A stretch of 64,000 nucleotides of DNA from positions 8,876,001 through 8,940,000 of the forward strand of contig NC_091131.1 of the NCBI RefSeq assembly GCF_040183065.1, read 5' to 3'. Positions within the stretch are counted from its first letter, which is position 1, and the number at the start of each line of letters is the position of its first letter. Origin of the DNA: Periplaneta americana (taxonomy: Eukaryota; Arthropoda; Insecta; Blattodea; Blattidae). Positions 23,258 through 34,204 of the stretch are shown one piece after another. The notes under the pieces are model-generated. The model did not search any database. It worked only from the letters and a program-made list of their open reading frames with translations, and was not told the origin of the DNA. The position numbers and the translations under genes were made by a program.

Positions 23258-23279
23258 AAAATAAATAAATGTTGGTACT

Positions 23280-23790
23280 CACATTAATGAGATGGATGAG
23301 CCTGCCGATTCTTGCACAGTTGTTCCATATTTGGACGTATGCTGGTAAACTTAAGTCGGAGATCGTCATATACATCGAGTCGATTTCGACAGTCTATTTT
23401 GTTTTTATTAGAATTAGTGATGAAAACCCTTCCTCACACAGATACGTAAAAGCAAACTGAATTATAATCTGTAAAGCACCATTGTACAGTTCACTATATT
23501 CTCTTTTTTCACTTGTGATGAGGTCCAGCAATTAACCATACCTTCCGCTTGGAATTTCATTTTAAGTCCGGTGTCATTTGAGAGTTCAATTTTAACTGTT
23601 CTCTTTCACTCAATGAAAGTTTGTTATTTTCAATATCGCAATGAAAGGGATCGCGAACCCATGAAAATTCGTCATATTTACTTGGAAAATAAGTTTCAAA
23701 TTGTGACCTCAGAGTTTCGAGTTGCGAACATACGTCATTGCACAATTGTTTTCCAATAACGAGATCATTTTGAACCAAAAAAGACTCTAG
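23280..23790 (-). pseudogene. hAT transposase C-terminal relic
   Basis: Minus-strand frame 23557-23778 gives SQFETYFPSKYDEFSWVRDP, the FPxxYxxWVRNPF motif of ZBED5/SCAND3-like hAT proteins. Downstream, toward 23280, TYLCEEGFSSLILIKTK matches the conserved hAT dimerisation segment. The two pieces are in different frames and most of the protein is absent, so it is non-functional. It belongs to the element bounded by the TGCTACAC duplication. Confidence 0.85.
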
Positions 23791-23899
23791 GGTTGGAAAT
23801 AGTGTAAAAATCTTCTGTTTTATGGAACTGACCTACAAACCAAGTTTCCTCTCGAACATCTTTATTTTCTCATGCGCATTGAGAACAGTCAAAGAACTA

Positions 23900-24873
23900 C
23901 CACAGTCTACTATATACAGTCGCGAAGCTCAATATGTAGTAAAAATGCAAACATGGATAGTTGCCCACCACTAGGATCGCTACTATCGCCTCATCATCGC
24001 AGATCTCTCTCCTAGCAGACGACAAAATATGTTACACTTTCGTTGTCGTGTTCTTTTGGAAAAATTAACATCTTCCTTCCATTATTGAAATATTAAATGC
24101 ATAAAGTTAATTTATTATTTTAATGAAGTATATTAAATTCCACCATAAACTCAAAGATACCTGCAAGAAATAGGTTAATATTATTTTTGTTTGTGCAAAA
24201 CGAACTGAAATTTACTATAATCGCTTCACTCATTCAAGATTATAGCGTTAATTAACTATGAAACCAATAAATATTAATTTGCATTTCCCTTTACAACAAT
24301 AATAATGGAAATATGAATTAATGGATTAACTTACGTGTACCGGTACTTGTAGTGTAGGCTTACGTAGTTAAAGTGGGATGAGGTTAAGCAATAATAATCA
24401 CACCAGAATTGGAAATAAAACGTGATTAATAAATTTTATTGTAACAGACTTTTTCTACGTCTCTAGTAAAGTAACAAATAAAAATAACAACAAAATTAAC
24501 AGCTATAATTAAAAACATATCCTTTGAAAAAAAAAAGTAGGCCTAAGCAATAATAATCCCACCAGAATTGAAAATAAAACGTGATTAATAAATTTCATTA
24601 AAACGAACTTAATTTTTCTACGTCTCTAGTAAAATATTATTATTCCAATTATTGTATTTTAGTCATTAACATTTTCATTACAACCAATAACGAACATTTT
24701 TACAAGCATCAATGTGAAATACGCAACGAGCTAGCACTCTATGGAAATACGATTCAGTCCAAAGTCGACCGTGGACAGTCTATTGTTTCTAGTTGCTAAC
24801 CGCTTGGAGCGCTTTATCACGAGATTTGCAAAAAATCACCTCAAGCTTCGCGACTGTATATAGTAGACTGTGG
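23900..24873. mobile_element. TIR element, copy 2, nested in hAT
   Basis: The ends are CCACAGTCTACTATATACAG and its complement, the same family as 9319-10325 but in opposite orientation and without a LINE. TA precedes the left end; AA follows the right end, so one side of the target duplication has mutated. No coding capacity is visible. Confidence 0.85.
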
Positions 24874-25171
24874 AATTACCTTGTAGAGAGAGATTTAGTT
24901 CGTTCAGTCCGCGGACCATAGTTTGAGAAACGCTGTGCTACACGATACAGGTCAGAATCGTACAGTACCAATTGGATGTGCTACCAGGGCCAGATTTAGG
25001 TACAGTGCCGCCCCTAGGCAGTGCTAAAATTTGTCCCCCTCCCCAACTCTCACAAACAGTTTATGAGCAACTATTATACAGGTCAAGTTTAATTTAAATT
25101 AGTTTTAAATGAAATGTTACAATTCAGAAAACAATAAATTACTGGAATCAAAATACATCCATCTTACTTGT

Positions 25172-25330
25172 GAATTAGTCCACACCTGTGGAGTAACGGC
25201 TGGCGCGTCTGGCCGCGAAACTTGGTTCGATTCCCGGTCGGGGGAAGTTACCTGGTTGAGGTTTTTTCCGGGTTTTCTCTCAGCCCAACATGAGCAAATA
25301 CTCGGTAACTTTCGTTCTGGAAAGTAATTT
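25172..25330 (+). mobile_element. SINE, major family, 3'-truncated
   Basis: Head CCACACCTGTGGAGTAACGG, box B-like GGTTCGATTCCCGG and the GAAGTTACCTGGTTGAGG core are present. The copy stops after GGTAACTTTCGTTCTGG, lacking about 80 bases of tail. Confidence 0.9.
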
Positions 25331-25399
25331 TTCAATGCTACATTTGTTGCGCTCAAATTTCTGCGCATTTAAAGGAAAAACTAAAATTATTTCAATAAT

Positions 25400-26140
25400 T
25401 TGTCATAATACGCTGTTGGAAGTAAATCCCGAAAAGACAAAGTATATGATTATGTCTCGTGACTAGAATATTGTACGAAATGGAAATATGAAAATTGGAG
25501 ATTTATCCTTCGAAGGGGTGGAAAAATTCAAATATCTTGGAGCAACAGTAACAAATATAAACGACACTCGGGAGGAAATTGAACGCAGAATAAATATATG
25601 GGAAATGCGTGTTATTATTCGGTTGAGAAGCTTTTATCAACTAGTCTCATGTCAAAAAATCTGAAAGTTAGAATTTATAAAACAGTTATATTACCGGTTC
25701 TTCTGTATGATTGTGAAAATTGGACTCTCACTTTGAGAGAGGAACATAGGTTAAGGGTGTTTGAGAATAAGGTGCTTAGGAAAATATTTGGGGCTAAGCG
25801 GGATGAAGTTACAGGAGAATGGAGAAAGTTACACAACACAGAACTGCACGCATTGTATTCTTCACCTGACATAATTAGGAACATTAAATCCAGACGTTTG
25901 AGATGGGCAGGGCATGTAGCACGTATGGGCGAATCCAGAAATGCATATAGAGTGTTAGTTGGGAGGCTGGAGGGAAAAAGACCTTTGGGGAGGCCGAGAC
26001 GTATATGGGAGGATAATATTAAAATGGATTTGAGGGAGGTGGGATATGATGATAGAGACTGGATTAATCTTGCACAGGATAGGGACCGATGGCGGACTTA
26101 TGTGAGGGCGGCAATGAACCTTCGGGTTCCTTGAAAGCCA
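25400..26140 (+). pseudogene. RTE-like LINE reverse transcriptase, C-terminal part
   Basis: The upstream frame reads EKTKYMIMSRD, a stop, then FEGVEKFKYLGATVTNINDT and EEIERRIN. After a frameshift at ~25597 a 178-codon open frame continues NACYYSVEKLLST, KVRIYKTVILPVLLYDCENW, FENKVLRKIFGAKRDE, RRLRWAGHVARMG, GKRPLGRPRRIWEDNIKMDL and ends RAAMNLRVP at 26131. These are the post-RT motifs of insect endonuclease-reverse transcriptase LINEs. The catalytic core and endonuclease are missing. The sequence ends in AAGTAAGTAAAT-like repeats, the RTE-style short tail. The open 3' half suggests a young copy. Confidence 0.9.
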
Positions 26141-26149
26141 GTAAGTAAG

Positions 26150-26250
26150 TAAATATGCTGCTCTCTTCAATTTACTGAGCATGTTGGGAATTAAATCAAT
26201 GGCTTTCCCAAAACACGCTATGAAATGTTTCAAACAAAACAATTTTTATG
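26150..26250 (+). repeat. Dispersed repeat, copy B
   Basis: Reverse-complement match of window positions 1-95. It lies between the LINE 3' end and the next transposon. Its class is unknown. Confidence 0.6.
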
Positions 26251-26359
26251 CTGAAAAGGAAGCAAAACAAGAAAAATTGTATTAAATTTTTTTGTCTGAA
26301 ATATCTCAACGAATAATTCCCTGAAATTAGTGGCATCACTTACAGTTCCTCCTGTATAC

Positions 26360-27096
26360 ACCGTGTCCTGCTTATAGGGATCGAGAAATAAATGCTCACC
26401 ATTTAAAATCGATGAAGACATTGTTTTGATTTACATCTGACAAGATGCAGAAACTGTCCAAGTTTATGCACCAATGGTTTAAAAACAGTTGCATGTTCAT
26501 GCGCATGCGCACTAACGTTTATCGTGGAAACGAGCCTGGCGCCATTCAGTAGAACATTCCGTCACTGGACCATTCTTCTTCATCGAGGCGACAGGCACAG
26601 GGAATGTGTATCTGGACATGTGCAGAACTTTTTTTGTTGATCGACTCTCAGAATCGGATTTTCAGTAACGTGGGACTCCACCCCATTACTATGGAGCAGT
26701 GAGTGGCTTCTAAAATGCAAACTTTCCCAATAGGATAATCGGAAGACGAGAACCCTTTCCTGGCCACCTAGGTCACCCGACTTGACGCCCATTGACCTTC
26801 CTTTGGGGCTTTGTGACAAGTGTTGTGTACCCAACGTGATACAGTTGACACTTTGGAAAAACTGAGACAACGCATTATAAATGCAGCTGCGCTAATCACT
26901 CCACAAATGTTATGGAACACTTGGCAGAAGGTTGAGTAACTTTTTGATGTCTTCAGGGTAGCTCGAGGCGCACACTTCGAGTTGCACTGACCATTCTTCG
27001 AAACTCTGAGAGTTTTTACATCAAGTTATGTTATAAAACCATTATTTATACTTTAAATTAGCATTTACTTCTCGATCCCTCTAAGCGGGACACGTA
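26360..27096 (+). mobile_element. IS630-type element, decayed
   Basis: Inverted ends of ~35 bp: CGTGTCCTGCTTATAGGGAT near 26362 and, from the right, CGTGTCCCGCTTAGAGGGAT near 27094, continuing CGAGAARTAAATGCT. The region between is a damaged transposase (26540-26990). Exact target duplications are obscured by local TA-rich sequence. Confidence 0.8.
26540..26990 (+). pseudogene. IS630-type transposase relic
   Basis: Recognisable pieces in changing frames: a degraded stretch corresponding to the QQDG...HY region, GHLGHPT (from a WPPRSPDLTP-type motif), TFLWGFVTSVVYPT and KLRQRIINAAALITPQMLWN. The tail reads VFRVARGAHFELH with a stop at ~26990. At least three frameshifts or stops are present and no N-terminal domain is seen. 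The antisense frame 26580-26870 is a shadow. Confidence 0.8.
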
Positions 27097-27416
27097 TTAT
27101 AACACATACTCCGGCCATCTGGTATCATATCACATTATTAATTTGATATAGCGTTGTAAAGCTGCGATAGACTACGACAGAATACGAAATGACAGTGTAG
27201 AATACGGTAATTTTCCTAGTAGCATTCGTAGAATGCAATGCAACCTTAGATACACCACGCCTCTGCTAGTTGCATAAGTATCAGGCGATGTTATCTACCA
27301 ATGCTATTAAAATGACGAGACAATAAGCAGATTCTATAATATATTATTAGGACTTCGTGGTCAAGCGGTAATCATATTTTCTGTTGATAGCAGATTGTAT
27401 AAAGGAAATTACTACC

Positions 27417-27417
27417 A

Positions 27418-27451
<34 letters not shown>
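27417..27451. repeat. (CTA)n microsatellite
   Basis: About 11 CTA units, directly abutting the next inverted-repeat element. They may have altered that element's target duplication. Confidence 0.95.
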
Positions 27452-27453
<2 letters not shown>

Positions 27454-28382
27454 GAGCTGAGACGAGATGTTATGGCACCAACTTGCGCGAAGTTTTAAAT
27501 TGCCGGCCAGCAGGGTAGAGGAGTGGGGGTTATTTGGGTTACGGTTCTCAAGCTCAGAGCGGCAGGCATATCCGTTTCATCTCTTTCCAAAAACATTCGT
27601 CTTACCTTAGTATCACCACTTTCCTACTCAAGAGTCCGAAGGTACCTAATGGAATTACGCCCGCTATTCCATCTTTATATTCTTATTCTCCGTCCGAGTC
27701 AGACGACTGATCTGTGCTGGAATCAGATGTCCCTAAGTTTATGGAAATGTTCTCCAAAATACTGTCCATCACGTGCTCACTTTCAATGTAATTGTTCTCT
27801 ACTTTCTTCACATAATCATACACTGATATCTATTCTTGGAAGAAGCGATGACAGAGTTGGCCTCCGCTTAAGCGTAGCATAGAAATTATAGATGAGTCTT
27901 ATGACTTCCTCATCAAAACTGTCTACAGCTGCAACAATCTTCTTCTTCGGCTGTGATATTTCCGGACTGGAGAAAGAATCTGCTGTTCCTGCCTCATATT
28001 TTTCCCTTCTTTCCTGATTCTTGCCAAGGTTCGCTTTGAAATACCAGTGGCAGCCAGTATTCTTGCACACACGCTTTTCAATGGAATTGGTATTCCATTT
28101 CAGCCTCTTCTGACATGAATTTCCATACATTGTATGCTATTTCATGTCCTTACTATGAACTACTCTATGATTTCACACCTTAGACAATGCCATAATGAGG
28201 GCGCTCAGAAGGGCAATGTTTTCAGTATTAGCAATAGCGGTAGTAGCAGAACGATCTGAACACTCGGAATGCTAGTAACCAACTAACCCAACACCCCTCC
28301 AGTTGAGTGTGAGGGCGAGTCCAAGCAAACGAACTAAAATGCGTCCCTCGCGCAGGTGCCATAACTTCTCGTCCAGGCTCTA
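27452..28382 (-). mobile_element. Unclassified DNA transposon with TIRs
   Basis: Inverted ends TAGAGC...GACGAGA.GTTATGGCACC at 27452 and 28382. If the repeats begin at GAGC, TA flanks both sides, which would suit the Tc1/IS630 group; no 8-bp duplication is seen. It encloses one open frame (27816-28130, -), consistent with a degraded coding element. Confidence 0.6.
27816..28130 (-). pseudogene. Unrecognised ORF inside DNA transposon
   Basis: 104 codons from an ATG at 28130. The N-terminal half is basic with several Cys (QKRLKWNTNSIEKRVCKN). The C-terminal half, FDEEVIRLIYNFYATLKRRP then TLSSLLP, resembles the start of helix-turn-helix regions preceding DDE domains in insect transposases. That resemblance is weak and from memory. 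After LLP the frame runs into stops on the minus strand toward 27520. I read it as the N-terminus of a decayed transposase. Confidence 0.4.
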
Positions 28383-28391
28383 CTAACTTAT

Positions 28392-29410
28392 TATAGTCCC
28401 GTCGCTCTAATTTCCGGCAGCCAATCGCGTTGCAGGTCGGCTATATTTAAACGTGTGCGTCTTGTGATTCGCTTATGAAGACGTTATTCATTTCTTAAGG
28501 CTCGATAAATACTTAATATGATCGCCCGCCATTTTGGCTCTTCCGTTGGCGTTCGCAGAAAGCACACGAAGACGTTATTTGCCGCTCAATTATTTCCTGA
28601 ATTACAGTATGTTTGATTTATTATCATAGGAGCTACGACATGATAATGTTTAACGGTGCGGCAAATAGATTCCTGTATGGTAGCTCGGCATCGAAAGAAC
28701 AAAAATGGCGAACGATACTACCTACCTAGACTTTATAGAGCCTTCACTTCCTAAGAGTACGTACACTTTGGAGCGACGATAAACGATAAAAGAAGCAGTG
28801 ATGTTATAAGAGAGAGAATTGAAGCATGCATTGTCATTAAGATGTGCATATTGGAGTAACAATAAAAGCAACGAAAAAGTAAAGTTCCATTTTCTTCGCT
28901 CTTGTCGTTCATATGATCTCTGATTAAGATAATGTTAATCTGTATAATTACCGGTGGTTATCAATATATGCGAATATTAATCGATTTATTATTATTTCGG
29001 CATATTAAATTAATTATTGTAGATATTGGCAAATTGATCAGTTGAGTATTTATTGGTCATATGTTATGTGATCACAAGAACCAATCAGAACACAACGAAT
29101 TTATACTATCTTTGGGATGAGAAACGGGTTTAATTTTGTACGTATTTAAGTTATATTAACCTTGAACTTAGCAGCTGTTATTTCCTATATATATTCTTTC
29201 ATTAAGTGTATGTATAGAACATCTACTGATAACTCAAAATGTTCGCTTACCGCGTCCTCATTGCTCCGATATGAACACTTGATTCTTTGATAATACCAAA
29301 GCGTCGCTAAATCGTTTCTTTTATCGTTTATCGTTGCTCCAACGTGTACGTACCCTAAGACGTAAGCAAAGAGGAGGAATCACGCCGGAAATAACAGCGT
29401 CGCGAATATA
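28392..29410 (-). mobile_element. Short TIR element, copy 2 (interrupted)
   Basis: Reverse-complement copy of 10600-11015. It starts TATAGTCCCGTCGCTC at 28392 and ends GCGTCGCGAATATA at 29410. A 597-bp element (28757-29353) splits it at CCTAAGA, which is duplicated on both sides. Confidence 0.88.
28757..29353. mobile_element. 597-bp palindromic-ended element, 7-bp TSD
   Basis: Terminal inverted repeats of about 39 bp begin GTACGTACAC and contain GATAAACGATAAAAGAA; only three mismatches between the ends are seen. It is flanked by CCTAAGA at 28750-28756 and 29354-29360. The empty site is known from the sister element at 10668-10676 (complement of CTTAAGA). No open frame of note. A 7-bp duplication does not fit the common insect superfamilies neatly, so the class is left open. 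Confidence 0.85.
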
Positions 29411-31430
29411 GTAATGTAATTTTTCTCAGTTACGTCTGTTATATGCATTAGTTCAGGATTAAGATTCCCAGATTCCCATTGTAGCAGGTCTGAAGCCATG
29501 AGAGACATCTGGTACTGAGCAGTAACAACAGAAGAGTCATCATATTTCCGACCTCTGTCGACAATCCTTATGAACTACATGAAGATCAACCTCGTCATCC
29601 TCACTGGTCAAGTTACTAATACCACGCTTTCCATCTTGTCGCAAGATAAACCCTGTTGGAGTGAAAGCAGTTTGTTCTTAGCGACGTTTTTTTGGTAGGG
29701 AAATAAAGCTTTAAGTTCCTTCTCGTAGAATTATGGCACGCGCATTAAAACTTGCTGAAACGTTTTGCGTTGACACTTGTTTAGGATTAAGGTATATGTA
29801 GGCCTACATCTTTACATACAAAAAATTTTGTTTTGTATAATTTTGCTCTGAAATATTTTTATACAATTGAGAATGGTACCAGAAAGAGAATGAAGTGAAC
29901 AAATCTCTTGAAATTATGTCTAAATTGTTTTTAAAAATTATTTTGTTTATAATTTTGACATGCAACTTGAAACATGATAGCTCATGCCATTTTTAAGATA
30001 AGAGCCACAGTTTTTTCACTGTTTTATAGCTAAAACTATTCTTTAGTGCCCGACATGAAGCTATTTTTTATTTTTATTTACATTAATTAAATATTACCAT
30101 ATATGAAACTTAAAATAATATTTCATGTTGCATAAATCATGTAAAAAATCCATAGATAATTATTAATTATATCAATGTTATTATACTCATTGTCATGCAC
30201 TGGGGGACATTTCAAGCTTCAAAATGACACCAATATCTTCTTGGTATCACCATATTTGGCTGAGATATTATGTTTAAAAGAATTAAATATTCTAAAATTA
30301 CTATTTACAGGAAATGAGCCACAAACTTTCAGAGCCTAGAAGACTCCATCATCATATGTCATCCCTTAAGCAGCTTCATTTCGGTCCAGTTTCAGCTTCT
30401 TTCTGCCTCTCAAATACCTCTGCCTTGTTTTAACTTCAGGTGTTGAATGTTTTTTTGACATTTTTGTCCTTATTTTCCATTGATGTAACAAATCCTGCGA
30501 TGGTGCTTGTCCCAGGGCTTATGCCCATCCTCCTCAGAATTTTAATTTCTACTTTTGGACTCTTATTAAAATGACGTACAACATCACTGACACACAAATT
30601 TACAGTTTTATGACTAACAGTAAAAGATTATAAATTATTTCATTATGTAACAAAGTTTTTTCAATCTAATGATCATGCCCAGATATCTATGCATCTATTT
30701 CGGGACTAGAAAGAAGTTTATTTTATAAGCAATGCTGGACAAGGGGATTGACTGCTATGAAGATCACTCCAAAAGTAAGTGACCGTGGCTGATGACGCAG
30801 CATTTTGGAAAATGGGACTTATCTGAAAAGCCATAAGGCATAAATAAAAAATTCTTATATCAAATTAAAGGGGAGAAAATTGTCTATTAAACTAGTTATA
30901 TTTTGAAAATTCTAATTTTTCATCATTTTTTGCGTTTTATGGGTGTACATATGCCTTAAACAGTAATATCCTGGAAACACATTCCAAATACAAGTTGAAG
31001 AGAGATCTTCAAGATGCCATTGTCACCACCATAATAAAATTTTCTGTAGTGATATTTCCGTCAGCATCTTTATGGTGTACATTCAATTTAAATTATACTA
31101 GGTTCTATATTTTATGTCTTAATCTCTTTTGTTTGAAACCTGTTTATATAATTTTTCATTTTAAATTTTACTGTGAGCTATTCTGTGTCGCAGGGCAAAC
31201 CCAAAATGTTGGGTCAGACCAATAAATTAAAATTAAATTATACCAATATGCTAGTTTTTATTTTCATTGACATGAGTTTTAATCAATGATCTCTATCCAT
31301 TACTGGAAGCAACACAATGTATTAAGAAATCGTGCTGCTTCCGTTCACCCTCCGTCATGATGGTCAATCTACCTCCTTGTTACGCTTCGTCATGAAATGA
31401 AATTACGTGAGAGGCAGAAAAACGGACAAT
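29411..31430. other. No complete gene; one possible transposase scrap
   Basis: A two-kilobase AT-rich interval. Apart from the segment listed at 30360-30600, it shows only short frames, such as a 43-codon antisense stretch near 29550-29680 (GFILRQDGKRGISNLTSEDD) that I cannot assign. Confidence 0.5.
30360..30600 (-). pseudogene. Possible Mutator/Kolobok-type protein scrap
   Basis: Minus-strand reading: CVSDVVRHFNKSPKVEIKIL, RRMGISPGTSTIAGFV, then EVFERQKEAETG after two stops. A small conserved block LxxMGIxPGxxT followed by charged RQK-rich sequence is familiar from C-terminal regions of insect Mutator-like/Kolobok transposases. This is a pattern recollection only. There are no catalytic motifs in this interval. 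Confidence 0.3.
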
Positions 31431-31757
31431 TTTAAGGGGATAATTTTCATCCAAAATTTGTGAAATTTAAGCTACATAAACAGGCATACAATACTATCAA
31501 CTGTACAAAATTTGGTGTCATTAAGATTAGTAGCTAGTTTTTAAATTATATATATTTTTAAATATTTTATATTGACGTCACTAAAAAGGCTTCTTGCGTC
31601 AAAGTTTTCAAAATTGTTAGTTCATATTTGCTCAAAAGCTTGAAAATAGTCATGGGAATAAACATTACTTAGCTGAGCTCAATTTAAATAATCTGTCGCA
31701 ATATTTTTTTTTAATTTTATGAATTTACCATTACAGCATATTTTGATGTAAGTACAA

Positions 31758-32384
31758 AACATTTCAATGGATACCTAGTCATTGTGGTACACCTGGAAAC
31801 GAGAAAGTCGATAATATTGCAAAACAGGCAACATATTTGCAACCAACACCTCTTCAAGTGATATCTCTATCCAATGCTTTTGCTTCAGTAAAGTCCCATT
31901 TTATAAACCTATGGATCAACAATTGGCTCTCTTCTGACAAAGGAAAAATTTTACAGTCTGTACAAAAGAAACCAAATGACCTGGAAATGTACAAAAACTT
32001 GCCCAGACATGTTCAAACATTTTTAACAAGAGCCAGAACAGGTCACATTGTCACTCAATTGTACCTACACCGATTTCACATTTCTGATAATCCTACTTGT
32101 CTGTGGTGTAATAATCATGATGAAGATCTGGAACACATTCTTCTATACTGTCCATCCATAAACCACAAAAGAAGTAAATTAAAATCATCAGTACCAGTTG
32201 CAGAAGACACAGCCCTGCAGTATATATTGACTACACCCCAACTCTGGCTACTAGCAACAGGCATCTATAATGAACACCGATCAAAATACCCCTCATTTCT
32301 CGTGAAAAACAACAACTGAATAGACTACAGTGGACTATAGTGGACTTTGTTGTCAGCATACAGCTGGATACATTAAGAAGATTG
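31758..32384 (+). mobile_element. LINE 3' fragment with RNase H remnant
   Basis: Flanked by an 18-bp target duplication with one mismatch (ATTTTGATGTAAGTACAA at 31740-31757; ATTTTAATGTAAGTACAA at 32385-32402). The coding part starts inside RNase H (HFQWIPSHCGTPGNEKVDNI, then AKQATYL) and continues to the C-terminus at 32316. A short 3' UTR follows. It is a 5'-truncated Jockey/I-group-like LINE copy. Confidence 0.9.
31767..32319 (+). pseudogene. LINE ORF2 C-terminus (RNase H end plus Cys-rich tail)
   Basis: An open frame of ~183 codons. The WIPSHCGxPGNExxDxxAK block is the last part of an RNase H domain. After a linker comes the zinc-knuckle-like tail found at the end of these LINE proteins: HFLTRARTGH-type (here TFLTRARTGHIVTQLYLHRF), CLWCNNHDEDLEHILLYCP with paired Cys and His. 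The catalytic RT region is lost by 5' truncation. No stop interrupts it, so the insertion is probably recent. Confidence 0.9.
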
Positions 32385-32837
32385 ATTTTAATGTAAGTAC
32401 AACATGAATATACCCCGAAGAAACTTAATATTAATATTTCATAAAAATGTTAATTAAATTTTATTTATCAACATTTAATTGACCTCTGTGAGAATTTTCA
32501 GACCCATCTGACAATAAACTGTTGTGCAAGGAGCTTTTATATTCAATAAACTGCTTAAAATTTTAAGCTTAGCAAAACAGCATAAAACAAAAAAGCATTT
32601 CTCTCAACTCACGCACTGTATGTTTGGTCACATTTGTTTATATGGTTAGATCATTTTGAACAGTCTCAAATATAATCACAAGCATAAAAATAAAACAAGT
32701 GGATTTTCTTAACTTTTCAGCATTATTTCAGCATAGTGTCCCCTTAAAAGGTAAAATATATATGCTATTCAGGGATGGCTTTAGGGGTAGTGCCCTCTTG
32801 CCATGGTGCTTAAATAAAATATAATTAAATTTTATTT

Positions 32838-34192
32838 CGGAATATGTATGATAAGAACTTTCTTGTGTTAAGTTTTAACATAACTTGTTAACATGTTTCG
32901 ACCTATTTTCGGTCATCTTCGGAACTGGTCGTTGTTGGTCTTGGTGCCTCTTGTTTCCTGTGAGGGTGCGTTCGTAGTGTAGAGTCAAAGAGTGTATGTG
33001 TTTTGAAATTGAGTTGTGTGTTGAGAATATCGTTGGGGTGTGATTTCGTGTGTCTGTATATTTCATATTGTTCTAGTGTGTTGAGTTTCTGGCTTTTTGG
33101 TTGGATGTGCAGTATTTCCATGTCTGTGTTGATGTCTCTGTAGGTGTGGTTGGCATTTGTGATGTGTTCTGCATATGTGGAGGTGTTTTGTAATTTTATT
33201 ATGGCTGTGATGTATTCTTTGTAACGTGTTTGAAATGATCTGCCTGTTTGTCCTATGTAGAAGTTGTTGCAGATGTTACATTTGAGTTTGTATACGCCTG
33301 TGTGGTTGTATTTCTATGTTTGTGTTGTTTGTGTGTTGAGATGTTTTTGTAGAGTGTTATTTGTTCTGTATGCGATTTTGTAATTTAATTTCTTGAATGA
33401 GGTTGCAATTTTGTGTGTGTTTTTGTTTTCGTATGTTATTGTGATGTATTTTTTGTTTGTGTTGTATTCTTCTGTTTTTTGTGGTTTTGTTTTGTCTTAC
33501 ATATTATGTTTTCTAACAGAAGAATATAACACAAACAGAAGAACACAAAAAATACATCACACTAACATACGAAAACAAAAACACACATAAAATTGCAACC
33601 TCATTCAAGAAATTAAATTACAAAATCGCTTACAGAACAAATAACACTCTACAAAAACTTCTCAAAACACAAACAAACAAATACAACCACACAGGCGTAT
33701 ACAAACTCAAATGTAACACCTGCAACAACTTCTACATAGGGCAGACAGGCAGATCATTTCAAACACGTTACAAAGAACACATCACAGCCATAATAAAATT
33801 ACAAAACACCTCCACATATGCAGAACACATCACAAATGCCAACCACACCTACAGAGACATCAACACAGACATGGAAATACTACACATCCAACCAAAAAGC
33901 CAGAAACTCAACACACTAGAACAATATGAAATATACAGACACATGAAATCACACCCCAACGATATTCTCAACACACAACTCAATTTCAAAACACATACAC
34001 TCTTTGACTCTACACTACGAACGCACCCTCACAGGAAACAAGAGGCACCAAGACCAACAACGACCAGTTCCGAAGATGACCGAAAATAGGTCGAAACATG
34101 TTAACAAGGTACGTTAAAACTTAACACAAGAAAGTTCTTATCATACATATTCCGAAGTGATACAGTGTTAAAAGTTGTGTAATCAAGATGTA
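32838..34192. mobile_element. Palindromic pair of Penelope-like copies
   Basis: Two 5'-truncated Penelope-like copies joined 5' to 5': 32838-~33510 on the minus strand and ~33515-34192 on the plus strand. Both carry GIY-YIG endonuclease sequence (GVYKLKCNTCNNFYIGQTGR and FQTRYKEHIT) and the same 3' region (GACCGAAAATAGGTCGAAAC). A 12-bp direct repeat TAAATTTTATTT at 32826-32837 and 34193-34204 brackets the pair, so it probably integrated as one unit. Arms are ~640 bp and very similar, with small indels. The minus copy is shorter at its 3' end, losing the GTTGTGTAATCAAGAT tail. Confidence 0.88.
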
Positions 34193-34204
34193 TAAATTTT
34201 ATTT

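Larger units (their letters stand above)
22037..24935 (-). mobile_element. hAT element (ZBED/Charlie-like), interrupted twice
   Basis: The ends are inverted copies beginning CAGCGTTTCTCAAACT, flanked by a perfect 8-bp duplication TGCTACAC (22029-22036 and 24936-24943). The inverted ends also share the GTCCGCGGAC/GTTCCGCGGACC motif. A hAT transposase C-terminus remains on the minus strand (23280-23790). Two younger insertions sit inside: a Penelope-like element (22342-23257) and a TIR element (23900-24873). Confidence 0.92.

Noticed and set aside
27444..28390. 8-bp hAT duplication around the 27452-28382 element
   Set aside because: The flanking octamers do not match; the left side is a CTA array.
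31432..32747. Third TTAA-flanked element around the LINE fragment
   Set aside because: Only GGGGA is shared between the proposed ends; the rest does not pair.
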